NCBI GenBank assembly: GCA_014904985.1
Contig: MU128983.1
Location: 25,762-89,761, forward strand
DNA length: 64,000 nucleotides
Origin: Hydnum rufescens UP504
Taxonomy: Eukaryota > Basidiomycota > Agaricomycetes > Cantharellales > Hydnaceae
Direction: 5' to 3'
Part shown: positions 12,626-24,650 of the stretch, piece by piece
Numbering within the stretch: position 1 is the stretch's first letter
How the letters are laid out: each line of letters begins with the position of its first letter
Translations under genes and position numbers: made by a program
The notes under the pieces: model-generated
What the model was told of the DNA's origin: nothing
What the model saw: the letters and a program-made list of their open reading frames with translations, nothing else
The model's database searches: none

Positions 12626-15600
12626 TCATTCACTTTCAGTAGAAGGGGTGGTGGTGTTGGTGGTGGTAGAAGCCACCACTGGGACTTGCACGGCTACCCA
12701 TTTTGAGGAGCTCATGTCGTCAATTGCTGCGGCAGTCTCGCCCTCGGTGACGCGATCATTCTCGACTTCACTGCTCGTCGCGCTGTCCTCCGAAGTGGCA
12801 AGGGTGCTACTATCTCCTGATGAGGACGATGTATCGGACGATGTCGACAACCCTGAAGATGATTCCGAGAGTGCGGATTTGTCAGAGATCTCAGACTGGG
12901 GAGAAGGTTCAGCCGCAGGAACGGGAGAAATGACTTCGGCTTCGGCCTCAGAATCCCACTCCGAATCCGTGCCAGCCTTAGCAGGTTCAGGTTTGGCTGA
13001 TGCCTTTCGCTTACTACGCCTCTGTTTGCGTCTTTCCGCATCCTTCTATTAAATGTGGTATAAGTGACTCATTGCTGCCCTCGACAACACAAACATACTC
13101 GCCTCGTCCTTCTCCTTTTTCTCGGTGGCAGCCTTCTGCACGTGAGGTCTATCAGAATTCGAGTGTAGGTGGGAATCCGAACCTCCTTACCTCGAGCTTC
13201 TCCTTCGCTTCTGCCTCATCCTTCTCTTTCTGCTCCTTGGCGGCCTTCTGAGAACGTGGTTGAGATTAGCGTGGGTACGACTTCCACCCTTTATCTTGAC
13301 CTCACTTCTTCGGCTTCCTTTTTGGCCTCGGCCTCGGCCTCCTCTTTCAATTTCTTGAGCTTTGCCTTGGCTTCGCGTTCCTCTGATACACGGTTGAAAG
13401 GTAAGACGAAGGCATCGCAGGACAAAAGATAAGTATTGCAGCTCACTTTCGACCCAGGCACCGACTTCAGCCACAGCTTCACGTGGGCGCGTCTTATTGC
13501 GTAAGAGGTACCCTTGGAGACCGGCAACCTATATTCATAGAAAATCAACGCATCCAGACAAGAAAGGCAGTCAGCAGTGAATCAGGATGGCAAGTCACCG
13601 GAACCACGAGACGGCAGGCCTGACACCAATAACAGGATCAACGAGAATGGAAAAAAGAAACATATACACACGCTCATCTCGTTCTCAGGAATGGCAGCCG
13701 CAAACTGCTTGGCCAGTTCGCCGAGCTCTTCTTCTTCAAGTAGAGGAACAACATGACGATGGGATTTGCGTTTACGGCCTAACTGGGTCTCCGCGACCTC
13801 GACCACTTCACCATCAGCGGTGGGCTTAGGTTTGGTTGGGAAGAAATTCTTATAAATTCCCTCTGGAAATTAATTTGAATTAATGCCGGCTCGCACGTTC
13901 TCATCATGCTGACTCACCTGCTTGCCATTTGCTTGCGTGCTTGAAGTCTACATGGACGTCGAGGCGACCCTTCAAGGAAAAAAACCTCAAGAGGAGAATA
14001 TACGCAAAGAAATCAAGTGGACGCACTGGCCGGGTGAGAGCTGGGTCCAAGCGCTCGTAGTGATTCGTGGTTGCGAATAGCAGCCTATCAATTCAACTCC
14101 TGAGCGGCCAGTGGAACCGGTGAGCAAAATTAATTACCTTCCCGTACTAGCAGCCACACCATCCAGTGAGTTGAGAAGACCAGAAAGAGAGAGGGTGTTG
14201 GGATCTTCTGGGGGAGGGACAGTAGCTACAATGGGAGTCGTTGTCGTTGTCGTCGTTGTTGTCGTCGTGGGGATTCCGGTTGACTTGGAATCGCGGGTCA
14301 CGGAACGCGTAAACGCCGCATCAAGATCTATCCAGCGGCATTAAACCACGATGGGGAAGAATAATCTTAACACCACGCGTACCTTCAAGCAACAGAATGC
14401 ATCTTTCATGCATGAAATGAATATCGAGATGGTTCATGTTAAGATATTTATCTTACCGAGATGGTACGCGGCCCAAGAGGGTTGTGAGAGTATTGTCGCT
14501 CATTCTGATGGCGGAACACGATAGAAGTTAAGTAAACGAGGGAAATCCAACCCGGGATATCACGCACCCTTTGGCGCTCAAACTGACGACGTAAATATCA
14601 AGGGAAAGTTCGCCAGCAATGGCTACAATAATGGATAAGTAATCACCTCTCAGAGATGAGCCGAAGCACTGACCATGAATCAAGCTGGTCTTGCCACTTC
14701 CAGGAACCTAACCACGAAAATAGCAGGCGTAAGTACTGAGTATTCAATGTGAATTGGAAATGCACTCACCCCATACAAAAGGTAGCCTCGGCGGTATGGG
14801 ATACCTACAAGAAGTGTTAATTCGAAAGGTCGGTCACTGAAGGTGCGACACACCTCGATCGGCATACCAGGCCTCTGAAGCCAAGAAATCTTTAGCATCG
14901 GCAATAAGCATGTCTTTAACGCCAGGTTCAAGAACGACGGATGAAAGTGGCCTCTTCTGATGCGCTCCGTTCCAGCGCCAACTAGAGGCTTCAGCGAGAA
15001 AGACGTGCACTATGAAGCCGGACCACATGTTTTTGAGCACGAGAAGAGGTGTAAAGATAGGACTGGAGCTCACCGCGATGCTCCATGTCGGCTTCGTACT
15101 CGCGACGAGCCTGGATGACGAGTTGCTTGAGGATGTTGTTGTTGCGGGCAATGACGCTGATTTTGAGTTCATGATAGCCCCCGTAATGGCCATTTCGCCT
15201 GCTCCGCGTAATCTAGGGAGGGGGGAACGAGGCACTTAGTATCGATGCTGACAGTAAGCGACAGAAGACCCACCTTGAGCCAATGACCGTCTGTGATCGC
15301 ACGACGAGCAGCCTAGTCAGGCAATGCATGAAAATCTGATGATCTATGCAGGCACGTACGATAAAAAATGGAATGTGTAACGTCTGAATGGAGAACGGCC
15401 GAATTAAGCGAAGCTGCGACCCGAAGAGTGAAGACAAGTTACCTATTGAAGGGAGAAAAGCAATGGCCACTCGACGCCTCCCGTTAGCTTCTTCCGTCTC
15501 CTCTTCGCCTTCCACGTCATCCACACCGACAGAGCCGGTACGAGAAGAGCCGACATCGAACTCGCGAGATGCACTGTATGAGGGCTGTTTTTGGAGCCAG

Positions 15601-16156
15601 TGCCTGTTATAGATTGGGGATGGGAAAATGTCGGAGACCGCCGAGGAACATGCGGCTTACATAATCCAGTCATACGGGCTGTGATCGATTCCCGTCATTA
15701 ATTCGTTTTCTGTTTTCTGGGGCATTTCTGAATAGACTCACTAGTCTTCTTGGCTAAAATGGGCCGTCTGCCGCCGCCACAACAAAAAAGGCCTTAGAGC
15801 TCATCGTTGGGGCAAGGGACGTGGGATTTCTTACGAGAAAAAAGGCTAGGGAAAACACGGGGTGAGTACGACGAGTGGACTTTTTTTTCAAAACAGTGAC
15901 TCACAATCTACGAAGGAATGCCAAGCACTCGTGCTGGCCCGACGGGTCGCTGTCACAAATATCAGTTTTTTGTTGAGGTACGCTAGGACAAAGAACGACG
16001 AACCTTCAACTGTTGAGCCGATGATCACCAACTAGAAAACGCAGGTGAATTGGTGAATGAGAATTGAGTGATGAGGGCCAGAGAGTGAGCCACCTTTGCC
16101 GTGTCCTTGAGAGCACTCGAGTTGAACGGGCCTATGAAGCTTTTGACGAGGTCCAT
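12626..16156 (-). CDS. BCS1-like AAA ATPase with long C-terminal extension
   Basis: Member of the BCS1 family; yeast Bcs1 inserts the folded Rieske Fe-S protein into respiratory complex III. Start ATG 16156-16154 (MDLVKSFIGPFNSSALKD). The BCS1 N-terminal domain is visible: PYDWIMHWLQKQPSYSASRE, ELKISVIARNNNILKQLV, then SSVVLEPGVKDMLIADAKDF and YRRGYLLYG leading into the Walker A region PGSGKT. The Walker B stretch is CILLLEDLDAAF, followed by TLSLSGLLNSLDGVAAS, LLFATTNHYERLDPAL and TRPGRLDVHVDF. Two odd points. A Thr tract sits between Walker B and the next conserved block (from GTC/GTT repeats near 14235-14270). After the normal end LQGYLLRNKTRPREAVAEVGAWVE the protein runs on through Glu/Ala/Lys-rich coiled coil, a basic stretch and an acidic Ser-rich tail to TGA at 12628-12626. 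Because of the extension the organelle target is not certain. About a dozen short introns. Confidence 0.9.
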
Positions 16157-16629
16157 GAAGAGTCGTGTTTGATAGTCGTCACTGTTCGTGAGATGAATGG
16201 AAATGCAGTTGGGGAAGGAAGAAGTTAGTGGAAATATTCTCCTTTTATAAGGCGGAAAACTAAATCGCGATTTCGGCCGTTTCGGGTAGTAGCCCTGATT
16301 TTATTTACAACGTGTAGTGCAGGAAAGGTTTATTATTTCTGATGGAATTATCATCACCGAGTCACAAAGCCCCTCGCCCTTGAAGCAGTGTTCTGAGTGC
16401 GGTCCATTTTCTGTTCACTGTTCTACCATCAACCTTTCCGCCCCATGACTCGACGTTGATTCTTGAATCCACAGCCTGTCAGGCGGGCAGGGGGGCATTG
16501 TATAGAAAAAATGGATGAAATTTGATCCCATTGCCAGTCACGGAAGCTACAAAGCGCAAGGGGAAACAGACATACATATACACAGTACAGGATGCCAACA
16601 TCATTCAGCCACCAGAAGCTTCAAAGCTT
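16157..16629. other. Intergenic region, promoter side of the BCS1-like gene
   Basis: Separates two minus-strand genes: it holds the BCS1-like promoter and the 3' flank of the MDR gene. No conserved coding sequence seen. Confidence 0.5.
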
Positions 16630-18132
16630 TCAAGCATCATCACCCACAACTACAATGGATTTACCGAAATTGTCCCCAGTCAGTAAGTCCGCAAGGGCTT
16701 GTCCCTGGACGAATGGAGTGTGAGAGAGTATCCTCCTCTGCACGAGGCTGATCACATACCGCATGCTCTAACCCGATAACCCGGGTTTCTTTGTACTTTA
16801 CCTTACCAGACTGGACAAGAGGCGTGACTACCTCATAGAATTCCTCGCTGCCCTTTCTGGACGACCCAGATAAAGCGCGAACCGTGAGATCCCGCGTCAG
16901 AATAAAGGGGGTATTCTGCAGATACCACATATCAAGAATCCATCTTCGGAATATCGGAGATAATATAATACCTTGACGCTATAAAATTCAGATCTCCCAT
17001 AGTTGTAAATGTAACCACAGATCTGAGGGTGACGGTGCATCAACCTCTTAATTCACACCCATTTATAATACCGCACCACTTACCACGAAGCGACCGCCCA
17101 CGTTGGCATTCGCAAGCGCGGCGTCGAGCTGTGGTCCATTGGTGTTGTCGAAGAACACATCAACAGGTCCGTGCTTGGCTAAGACCTCGTACGGGTCCTC
17201 TGTCTTGTAGTTAAATGCAACGTCCGCCCCAATCTCGTCTCTGAGGAACGCGACCTTGTCGTCCCGACCGGCAGATCCAATAACCTTGAGGCCCCAAATT
17301 TTCGCCAATTGAACTACCACTCTAGATATTATAATTAAAATATTATTTCCGTTAGCCCGTGGACTCCCAGAAGGGCGGCTGGCGGCACTCACGAGCCCAC
17401 CGCACCGGATGCTGCCGAAACGAACAGCGTCTCGCCCTAACCAGATTAGTCTCGTTACGCATACTTGCAAGGACCCAGCCTTGAAAAAAATCTCACCGGG
17501 CTCAGATGACTGACTGAATTTTTAAGACCGTACCAGGCGGTTAGTCCAGGCATACCGAGCACACCGACGTAATATGAAAGAGGAACGCCGTCGGCGACCT
17601 CGAGGGGGTACAAGCTTCTGGCAGGGTACACTGCATAATGCTCCCACGCTGCAATCGCAAGACAAGGTGAGGAAAAAACCTTACGATCGCCGCGAGCCAA
17701 CTTCAGGCCTAAAACGAGCCACTTACAAATAGAGGAACTATAGACGAACTCCCCCTCCTTAAAGTTCGAGGCATCCGATCGAACCACGACCCCAATTCCA
17801 TAGCCACTGAGCCTGCAGAGCTATATATATAAGGCCGATCTCGAAAGTGCCCCCATTTTTGATATCCACGCACGGTGAGCCCACAGGCCATGCATTTCTA
17901 CCAAGCTTCCCTCGCATGTATGGGTCAGGGGACAGAATTAGAGTCTTGACGAGCACACCCCCGGACAACCCTACACCGGGTAGATCGATCTTTTCCTCAG
18001 AATACCTGATATGTTTTCCAGGCTCGATGTACGTGATCGGTGGCTCAACAAAAAGCACTCTGCCGCTGTTCCACAAACAGGGTCAGTTTCCATGTCCCAC
18101 AAGAAACCAGCAACTCACTTTACGGTGGACAT
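16630..18132 (-). CDS. MDR-superfamily NADP-dependent oxidoreductase (alkenal/prostaglandin reductase type)
   Basis: Cytosolic zinc-free medium-chain reductase; relatives reduce the double bond of alpha,beta-unsaturated aldehydes and ketones with NADPH. Exon 1 is the short MSTV (ATG at 18132-18130). Next come NGRVLFVEPPITYIEPGKH, VLVKTLILSPDPYMRGKL, LSGYGIGVVVRSDASNFKEG and MPGLTAWYGLKNSV. The cofactor-binding region follows as GETLFVSAASGAVG then VVVQLAKIWGLKVIGSAG. The acidic stretch VDVFFDNTNGPQLDAAL, the exon ICGYIYNYGRSEFYSVK and the end GLEHAGQALADLL..FGKSIVVVGDDA match the family tail. TGA at 16632-16630. About eight introns, all GT-AG. No Zn-binding Cys cluster. The true substrate is unknown. 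Confidence 0.88.
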
Positions 18133-20316
18133 TGCGATGGAAGTAGGAATGGAGGAGAGTGCTGGAAACCACCGGAGCTTGAAACGGTTCACCTGATGCT
18201 TCGTAATGGTCAGAAGCATCTTTTTGAGACAATGTCTCCACTTTCGATTCTGCTGAGTAACAGCGCAGATTAGTCACGGGCTTCCGACTCGCAAGCGATT
18301 CTGGGATTGACAAGTGACGCCCACCCTACCGTAATAGCAGGTCACTGATCCTGGACAATCGCAGAGTTGCCAGCAATGAGCTTTCCATGTCAGGTTTCGT
18401 CTGTGTTGACTCGCTGCATGACTACATACGTGGAAAAACAGTCCGTAGCCTCGCTTGATAAGGGATTGCAGATGTTTCCCACAATTCGTCGCAATTGTGA
18501 CATCATCACGAAGAAATGGTGCAATCACTTCGCCATTGTAACTAGAATGGCCTGCACTACACCAGCTGGAGCCATCAAGGTGACGAGGTCGATGACAAAG
18601 GCAACTTGGGGTCAACTAGAGACGGATCTAGGATAGTACTAGCAGGATCACCGCAGTTTTGCCGAAATTTGTTCAGCACTATGATATATCTAATTTGGCG
18701 GTCGGTAATGATGTCCGCCAGTTCCTGGTGCACCAAAATTCCCATAAAGCTGTCGACAAAAAACAGTTGCACGTTCCTGGCCTCACATAATGCAGCTTTG
18801 GAGAATATCATTTTCTTGATTTCAACATTTCAAAATCTGGCAGTATCTAATAGGAGAGTGTAATGGTTATATCTATCCATTTTTCAATCATCATTATTAG
18901 GGCCATTTGAAAACCTCATTTTGTGGCCCTGGTATCTTTCTTCATGTTTGATTATATTTCAAGCAATTTCCATGGCCGTGGCCAGTTCCCTCCAATGAGT
19001 GTGGCGGGCCCCTGGATCTATCGGAAATGATATCCTGTTTCAGCATGTCTGCGCAGGGAAGAGCCTGCGGGACTCAGGATAGCGACTTGCTTCTATTCAA
19101 GACTATGCATGGGCATAACTTGGGCTAGCTTGGCCTGAAAAAGCCTCGCAGATATCAAGTGGAATTGAGCAGCAAGCATGACCCCTGCAAGCCCCGGATA
19201 AGGTGACATCTGGGGGTTCCCTAAAACGCAACATGGGCATCGGGGGGATTGTTCTTCCCATAAAAGGTAATGTCCCACGGACCGGAATTAGCCACGCCGC
19301 GAGACGCGACAACGAAACGCCTCTTGTGGCGCACCTCAAACCTCCTGAGTGCTAGTTCTCAAGTCTACGGTGGATCCGAATGATTCCGCACCCATTTCAG
19401 AGGTTTCATCCCACTTTGATCCTGTTTGAGGTTGATTTCTACCCAGTGAATTTGCGCTCATGGTTTTGGCTAAAGTCAGTGGGTGTGGGCCGGGATACCG
19501 CCTAGAGCCCATAGGGCTCCTGTGCTACCCTCATGACCAAATCATAGCATCTACATTACGACACAATACAGGAGAAACTGATGTGATGCTTCCCTGAGCA
19601 CAAGAGCATCGGACAGAAGCAGACAGCCAGCCGCTGAGAAGAGAGATCAGGAATGGTAGTGCGGTAGCGGTAGGCTGCAATTGAAGTGGGCCCCTCAGCA
19701 CAGCCGCGGAAGATCCTCATGCAACCACAGCCCCATCTCAAGCCTACGTCTCAATCACCCCGTAACTTGCAACTTGACGGCCAGAGCACTGTGAATGCAG
19801 GTCTCGTCCCTACCATGGTGTCTCTCGCCGTCCTCGGTCACCTCTATCTCGGTATGCTTCTAGATTCGAATGCGATGCAAAGGTTCTTACATTTCAAAGT
19901 GAAGCTTTTTTGAGTCGTCAGAAAGCAGCTGGTGAACTGAGCGTGTACCCCACAGGTGGGTCAAGTTCGGAAGAACTTGAATACACATCCACCCCAAGCC
20001 CACTGGTCTCCAAGACACGGTTGCATGAAGAGCAATCCATCATTCCCTGACGCTCTCTCGTTCATCAGCCCGATATCAGTATCGGGGAGTCAGAGTAACA
20101 GGGTATCATCTAACACTTTATTGAGTGCATATTATAATTTGACCATGCCAACCCCATCATTCGATTTCTGACGTAACTCGAGTGTTCAGTACGCACGAGG
20201 TGGGAAAGCATTGCGATTCCATGACACTTCAATAGTCAGACTGGAAGCATACTGCTGAGCGAATGGCCGTAAGTTTATATGTGTAAAATGATCCCTACGA
20301 CACGCAGCTCTATTGA
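18133..20316. other. Gene-poor gap of 2.2 kb
   Basis: Both strands carry only short frames without recognisable domains. No repeats, LTR ends or RNA genes found by eye. It holds the MDR promoter at the left and the ERG1 3' flank at the right; a non-coding transcript or decayed gene cannot be excluded. Confidence 0.5.
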
Positions 20317-22085
20317 TCACCACCATCGAACTTCACTCCAGACCAACGGGCCAAAGACTACGCACGCCGTCCATAACTATTTAGCGATAGTCAGATATAG
20401 TGGGATGTAACGGCGAGGCTTTATGATGCGTACCACACTCATACTTTGAACCGCCAAGGCGGGATACTGTACGAAACTAGGGGCTGTCGGATTTCGCATC
20501 GCTGCAGGTCGAGCCTGTCTGAGGTGGGGTTGTGAAAAGAAGATATATCGAATACAGTGCGACCGCGAAGAAATGATAGGCCAACAGGAGCGGTGATGGA
20601 GCCAGCCTGGGGGGAGAGGACTTGTCAAGAGAAAACGGGTTGGGTAACCGAAAAACATACCCCGCTAACAATGATACCGGTCCATTAACGCAATCGCCAC
20701 CGCACTCGAAGTACGCAAAACACCCCTCTCGTAGAATCGATAATTTAGCATCTGACATGTACATCAGCAGAGCCTTTTCCAGCAACAATTATGACACGGA
20801 CCGTCGGCACCGAATAAGTCGTACAGCGCAATACTGAGAATATTTACAGTGCTTGCGAGTCCCTTTCGACTCCAATGCCATGACTTGAGCCTATCAGACA
20901 TCTGCTCCCAGTCCACGGATATTGAAGTTGACGAGGATCCTTCTTTGTAATCAGGCGATACTTGCATGAAATCGCTCAATATTCGAGTCAACAGTACGAC
21001 ATCATTCAGAGCGACAGTCATTCCTCCTGAAATGATAAATTCTTGTGAGCAAAATGGACTGGAAGAACATGGAGAAACGAATCCCAACCCCCTGTCAGTG
21101 GATGCCTCATGTTCCACGCGTCACCAATCAATATGAGCCCTTCCTTGGAGTCAGATTGCCCCTGCATAGTCGCAGGGAGGAAGGAGTTGGGCATACTACG
21201 CAATCGATCTTTCTGAAGGGACTCCAAGACGCATGGTTGTAGGGGAGGAGGCAATGAAGGTACGACCACGTTTTTAATGTGGCCCTTAACATCGGGAGGA
21301 AGAGGCAACTTCACATCGACGAGTATCCTTGTCTCCCGTTGTCCGATTTGGTACATTAGTACAGGTCCCGAGCCAGGAATAAGGGCGACCGTGCCATGGT
21401 GTTTTATTGGCAGAGGCGCATGTTCCAGGATAGCGCCAAAGAACTGACTCTTTGTAACTGGTGCACGATTCCGGTTCCCGAGAGAAGAACGAAACTTAGA
21501 ATAGCACCCATCTGCAGCAAAGGTGATTTCGGCGAAGAAGGATTCAGGAGAAGACGTTTCCCGGGAATTCGTCCGTTTGGGCGTCGCCCGTACACCGAGA
21601 ACGCGGCCAGTATGGGGACACTCTATGAGTTCGTTGACAGTGGCTTCGATAACATCAACACCTCGTGCTCGACGCGCAGCCTCTCTCAGATGCATAACGA
21701 ATGCGCCGTGGTGAAATGATCGGCCTTCAGCGCCGGAAGGATATGGTATTTGAACTTGCTTCCCCTCATACACGATGCAGTACCCCTTGGCGGGAATTGC
21801 GTCGATGCCCTCAGTGCACCAAGTCAATCCCATCGCGTTGAGAGCTTGCATACCCCCTGGTTGGAGAAGTTCGCCAACTATACGATCTGGTGTTGATAAA
21901 GACCGCTCCAAAAGCGCGATTCTAAGAGGAGAGGAATCTGTCGTTCGAGTTCGCGAGAGAGAATGAGCGAGTGCACATCCAGCTATTCCTGCCCCGATTA
22001 TCACAATATCATAATTTGAAGTCTAGGACCATACTTAATGATATTAAGAGGGTATTTGGGTTCATGGAATGTCCTCACTGACCAT
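20317..22085 (-). CDS. ERG1: Squalene monooxygenase (squalene epoxidase)
   Basis: FAD enzyme of the endoplasmic reticulum that converts squalene to 2,3-oxidosqualene with O2 and NADPH, an early committed step of ergosterol synthesis and the target of allylamine antifungals. The first exon is probably only the ATG codon (22085-22083): it joins over a 58-nt intron to TSNYDIVIIGAGIAGCALAH, which carries the FAD dinucleotide motif GxGxxG. Further landmarks are RIVGELLQPGGMQALNAMGL, FAADGCYSKFRSSL and LILIGDAWNMRHPLTGGGMT (second FAD motif GDAxN). C-terminal exons give ILREGCFAYFECGGDCVNGP, LLAYHFFAVALYSIY (a membrane-associated helix) and LWTACVVFGPLVWSEVRWW, then TGA at 20319-20317. The family C-terminus is complete. 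No sterol-response site could be identified by eye. Confidence 0.93.
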
Positions 22086-22663
22086 ACCAGAACAATGCAA
22101 CGAGTGGAACTGAAAAAAGAGTGGAATGTCGATGTCTCGTACGACCGGGGATTGCCGAAGCCGAAAGTGGCCTTGGACAGATCACGCAGAGTCACAGTCT
22201 GGCAGAGTCACAGAGTCACTGCCGATCGATTTAACTTGCCTTGCTACAACTGACGAGCACATTCCAGCTGCAGATACCTTTGAAGTTCACCCCTTGAACG
22301 CAATCCAAATCTAGATATCATACATGGCGTTTCAGCTGGATCCAAACTCTAAAACAAATCCCGCAAAGATCCCGACCGCTCGCGTCGTCCCAGGCCTGGT
22401 CTCTGAATTTCGTGTCCATGATGTAAATTCTCTCACTATTCGTGGTAACGTCCGATTTCCTCGTGCTTCAGAGATACCCCTACCCCTTGAGTACCAAGGT
22501 TTCGGGTGTTCGGTCATCATCATGTCATGTAAATGCTAATGGGCCCAATCGCCGAGTCCTGGATAATCCACATGACATCCGGTAAATATTACGGGTATGA
22601 GGGTGCACGAGTTACGAATAGAGGGGCTAATCCAAAAGCCATCCGCCCATTACAGTACAACAA
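22086..22663. other. Intergenic region
   Basis: Contains the ERG1 upstream region and a small cluster of tandem GAGTCACAG-like words near 22188-22222. No coding sequence supported. Confidence 0.5.
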
Positions 22664-24650
22664 TCACAAATTAGGGGTCACTCCAATATTAGTGATGGTG
22701 ATCACCTGGAATCCTCGAACGGTAAGCTATCCACACGATAGGGCACTTTCTGTGATCGAACTCGAACCCACCTTGGATTGAGTGAACTCTCTGATCCCCT
22801 CTAGACCATTGAACCGCCCAAATCCACTGGCCTTGGATCCACCGTAAGGATGATTCTGATAATAGGCACCATCATGCAACTGCTCAGAACCACAAGAATA
22901 CGAGAGTCCAGACTCACCGCGTGCGTCCGAAGAGTGAAGGAGTTTATATGGACCCCGGCGGCATCCAGTTTCTGGGCTATTTTCAAAGCTCTGCTGATAT
23001 CGCGGCTATGAATTGCACTGGCGAGCCCGTACTGTGAACTATTGGCAATTTGGATAGCTTCTTCGTCGGTGCGGAACCTTGTTATTCCCAGCACAGGGCC
23101 AAAGATTTCTTCATCGGCGACCCCTACAGTAATCAAAATCGCAGTTTCGTTAGTGAGCTTTTGGCGAGCAGAACTCGGAAGCAAGAGGAAAAGACATACG
23201 CATCCCTTGAACTACGTGATCAAGGACGATGGGCTGCACGACAGATCCCTCGATATTCTGGTGTATATCGTGATTTCCAACTACGAGCTTGGCACCCCTT
23301 GCAATTCCATCGTCAACCAGATCGGCAATGCGTTTCGCAGATGCCTGGTCGTATAGACCTCTGAGCTGATGCTTGTCATCCACTTGATGCCCTGCCCGAA
23401 TCTCCTTTGTCTCCTGCTGAAGGATTGAAATAAAGTCGTCGGCTATTGACTCGTGCACTGCGAGAAAAAAGCGAAGTTCGATGTTGAGTCAGGCCGAACC
23501 ATGCGGTAATCATACCTACCCAGCACATTGTTCGTAGACATGCAAAGTTGACCAGAGTAGAAGAAGCCTCCGTAGATAGCGTTTTGGACCGCATGCTTAA
23601 TATCTGCATCAGGTAATACAATTAAATGGGCAGCGCCACCAAGCTCCAGGACGACGGGCTTGATATGCCGGCCACAAAGACCGCCGATAATGGACCCAAC
23701 GCGTGTCGAACCAGTGAAATTTACTTTCCTGATGTGTGGGGTCAGATTTAGCGCGCAGCATACAAAATGGATAAGTCAGCCAGGTACCGGACGGCTGGAT
23801 GCGCAATTATGGATTCCGTAACCTAATTTTTGAAGCGGATGCTATTAGGATCGGATCCAGGGATAGCCCTGCACAGCACGCACCTTTGGGGCATTCTCCG
23901 TACTGACGTGGATAACATTTAAGACACCGGAGGAAGACCAGCTTCTACAAGCACCTGTGCTATAACAGAGTTCGTCTTGGGGGAATATTCGGATGTCTTA
24001 AGGACAACGGTGTTCCCTGCAATTATTGGTGTTGCAACGGCACGGCAAGAGAGGCAAAGTGGCCCGTTCCACGGGGGGATTGCGAGAACGACACCAAATG
24101 GTTCAGGCTTGATATAACATATACTATCAGGATCTGAGGGGGGTGGAATATTGCTTCTCAAAGCCTCGGAAAGGGCACCTGCTAATTCCTCGAACCTAGG
24201 AATGAAACGAAATAAGCAAGCAAGTACGTAGATGAGCAGGGATGCATACTGGGCCAGTGCGAGAGCGCAGTCAAATGCCGCCATGCCTAACTGGGGCAGT
24301 GGTCTCGCGCACTGAGATGGCAACAAATTCGTCTGTCCGCTGCTTCATAATCTCTGCTGCCCTGAGGAAAATTTCTCTTCGTCGATTGTAGGAGGTCTCC
24401 CTCCAGGCTGGACAAAAGTATCAGTGAGATCCATTGAGACAGAATAGTGATCACCCTTACTAGGAAACGCAGCAGCAGCGGACTCTACCGCCTTGACCGC
24501 TTCACCCACATTCGCGCCATAGACGTCATACAAAGGTGCTCGATTTGGATCATTGGGATCGATGACGGTGAAATGGCTGGAGGTAGCATAGGGTGCATTG
24601 TCGAGAAGACATGGCACCGGACCAGAAGAGGAGAGGATATCGAGGGACAT
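22664..24650 (-). CDS. NAD(P)-dependent aldehyde dehydrogenase, two apparent frameshifts
   Basis: Aldehyde dehydrogenase superfamily; oxidises aldehydes to acids. Start ATG 24650 (MSLDILSSSGPVPCLLDNAP). Landmarks: FGVVLAIPPWNGPL, AGNTVVLKTSEYSP, KVNFTGSTRVGSIIGG (cofactor loop), VVLELGGAAHLIV with the general-base Glu, FFYSGQLCMSTNNVL with the catalytic Cys, and EEIFGPVLGITRF. The end is HPYGGSKASGFGRFNGLEG, REFTQSK, then VITITNIGVTPNL with TGA at 22666-22664; reading through instead stops at 22727. Two places break the frame inside conserved sequence: one base too many in the CCCC run at 24293-24296 (between ..SVRETTA and QLGMAAF), and one G too few near 23928-23931 (EAGLPP to GVLNVIH). No intron resolves either. 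The gene is either a young pseudogene or carries two assembly errors. The rest is conserved, including the catalytic residues. Substrate unknown. Confidence 0.85.
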
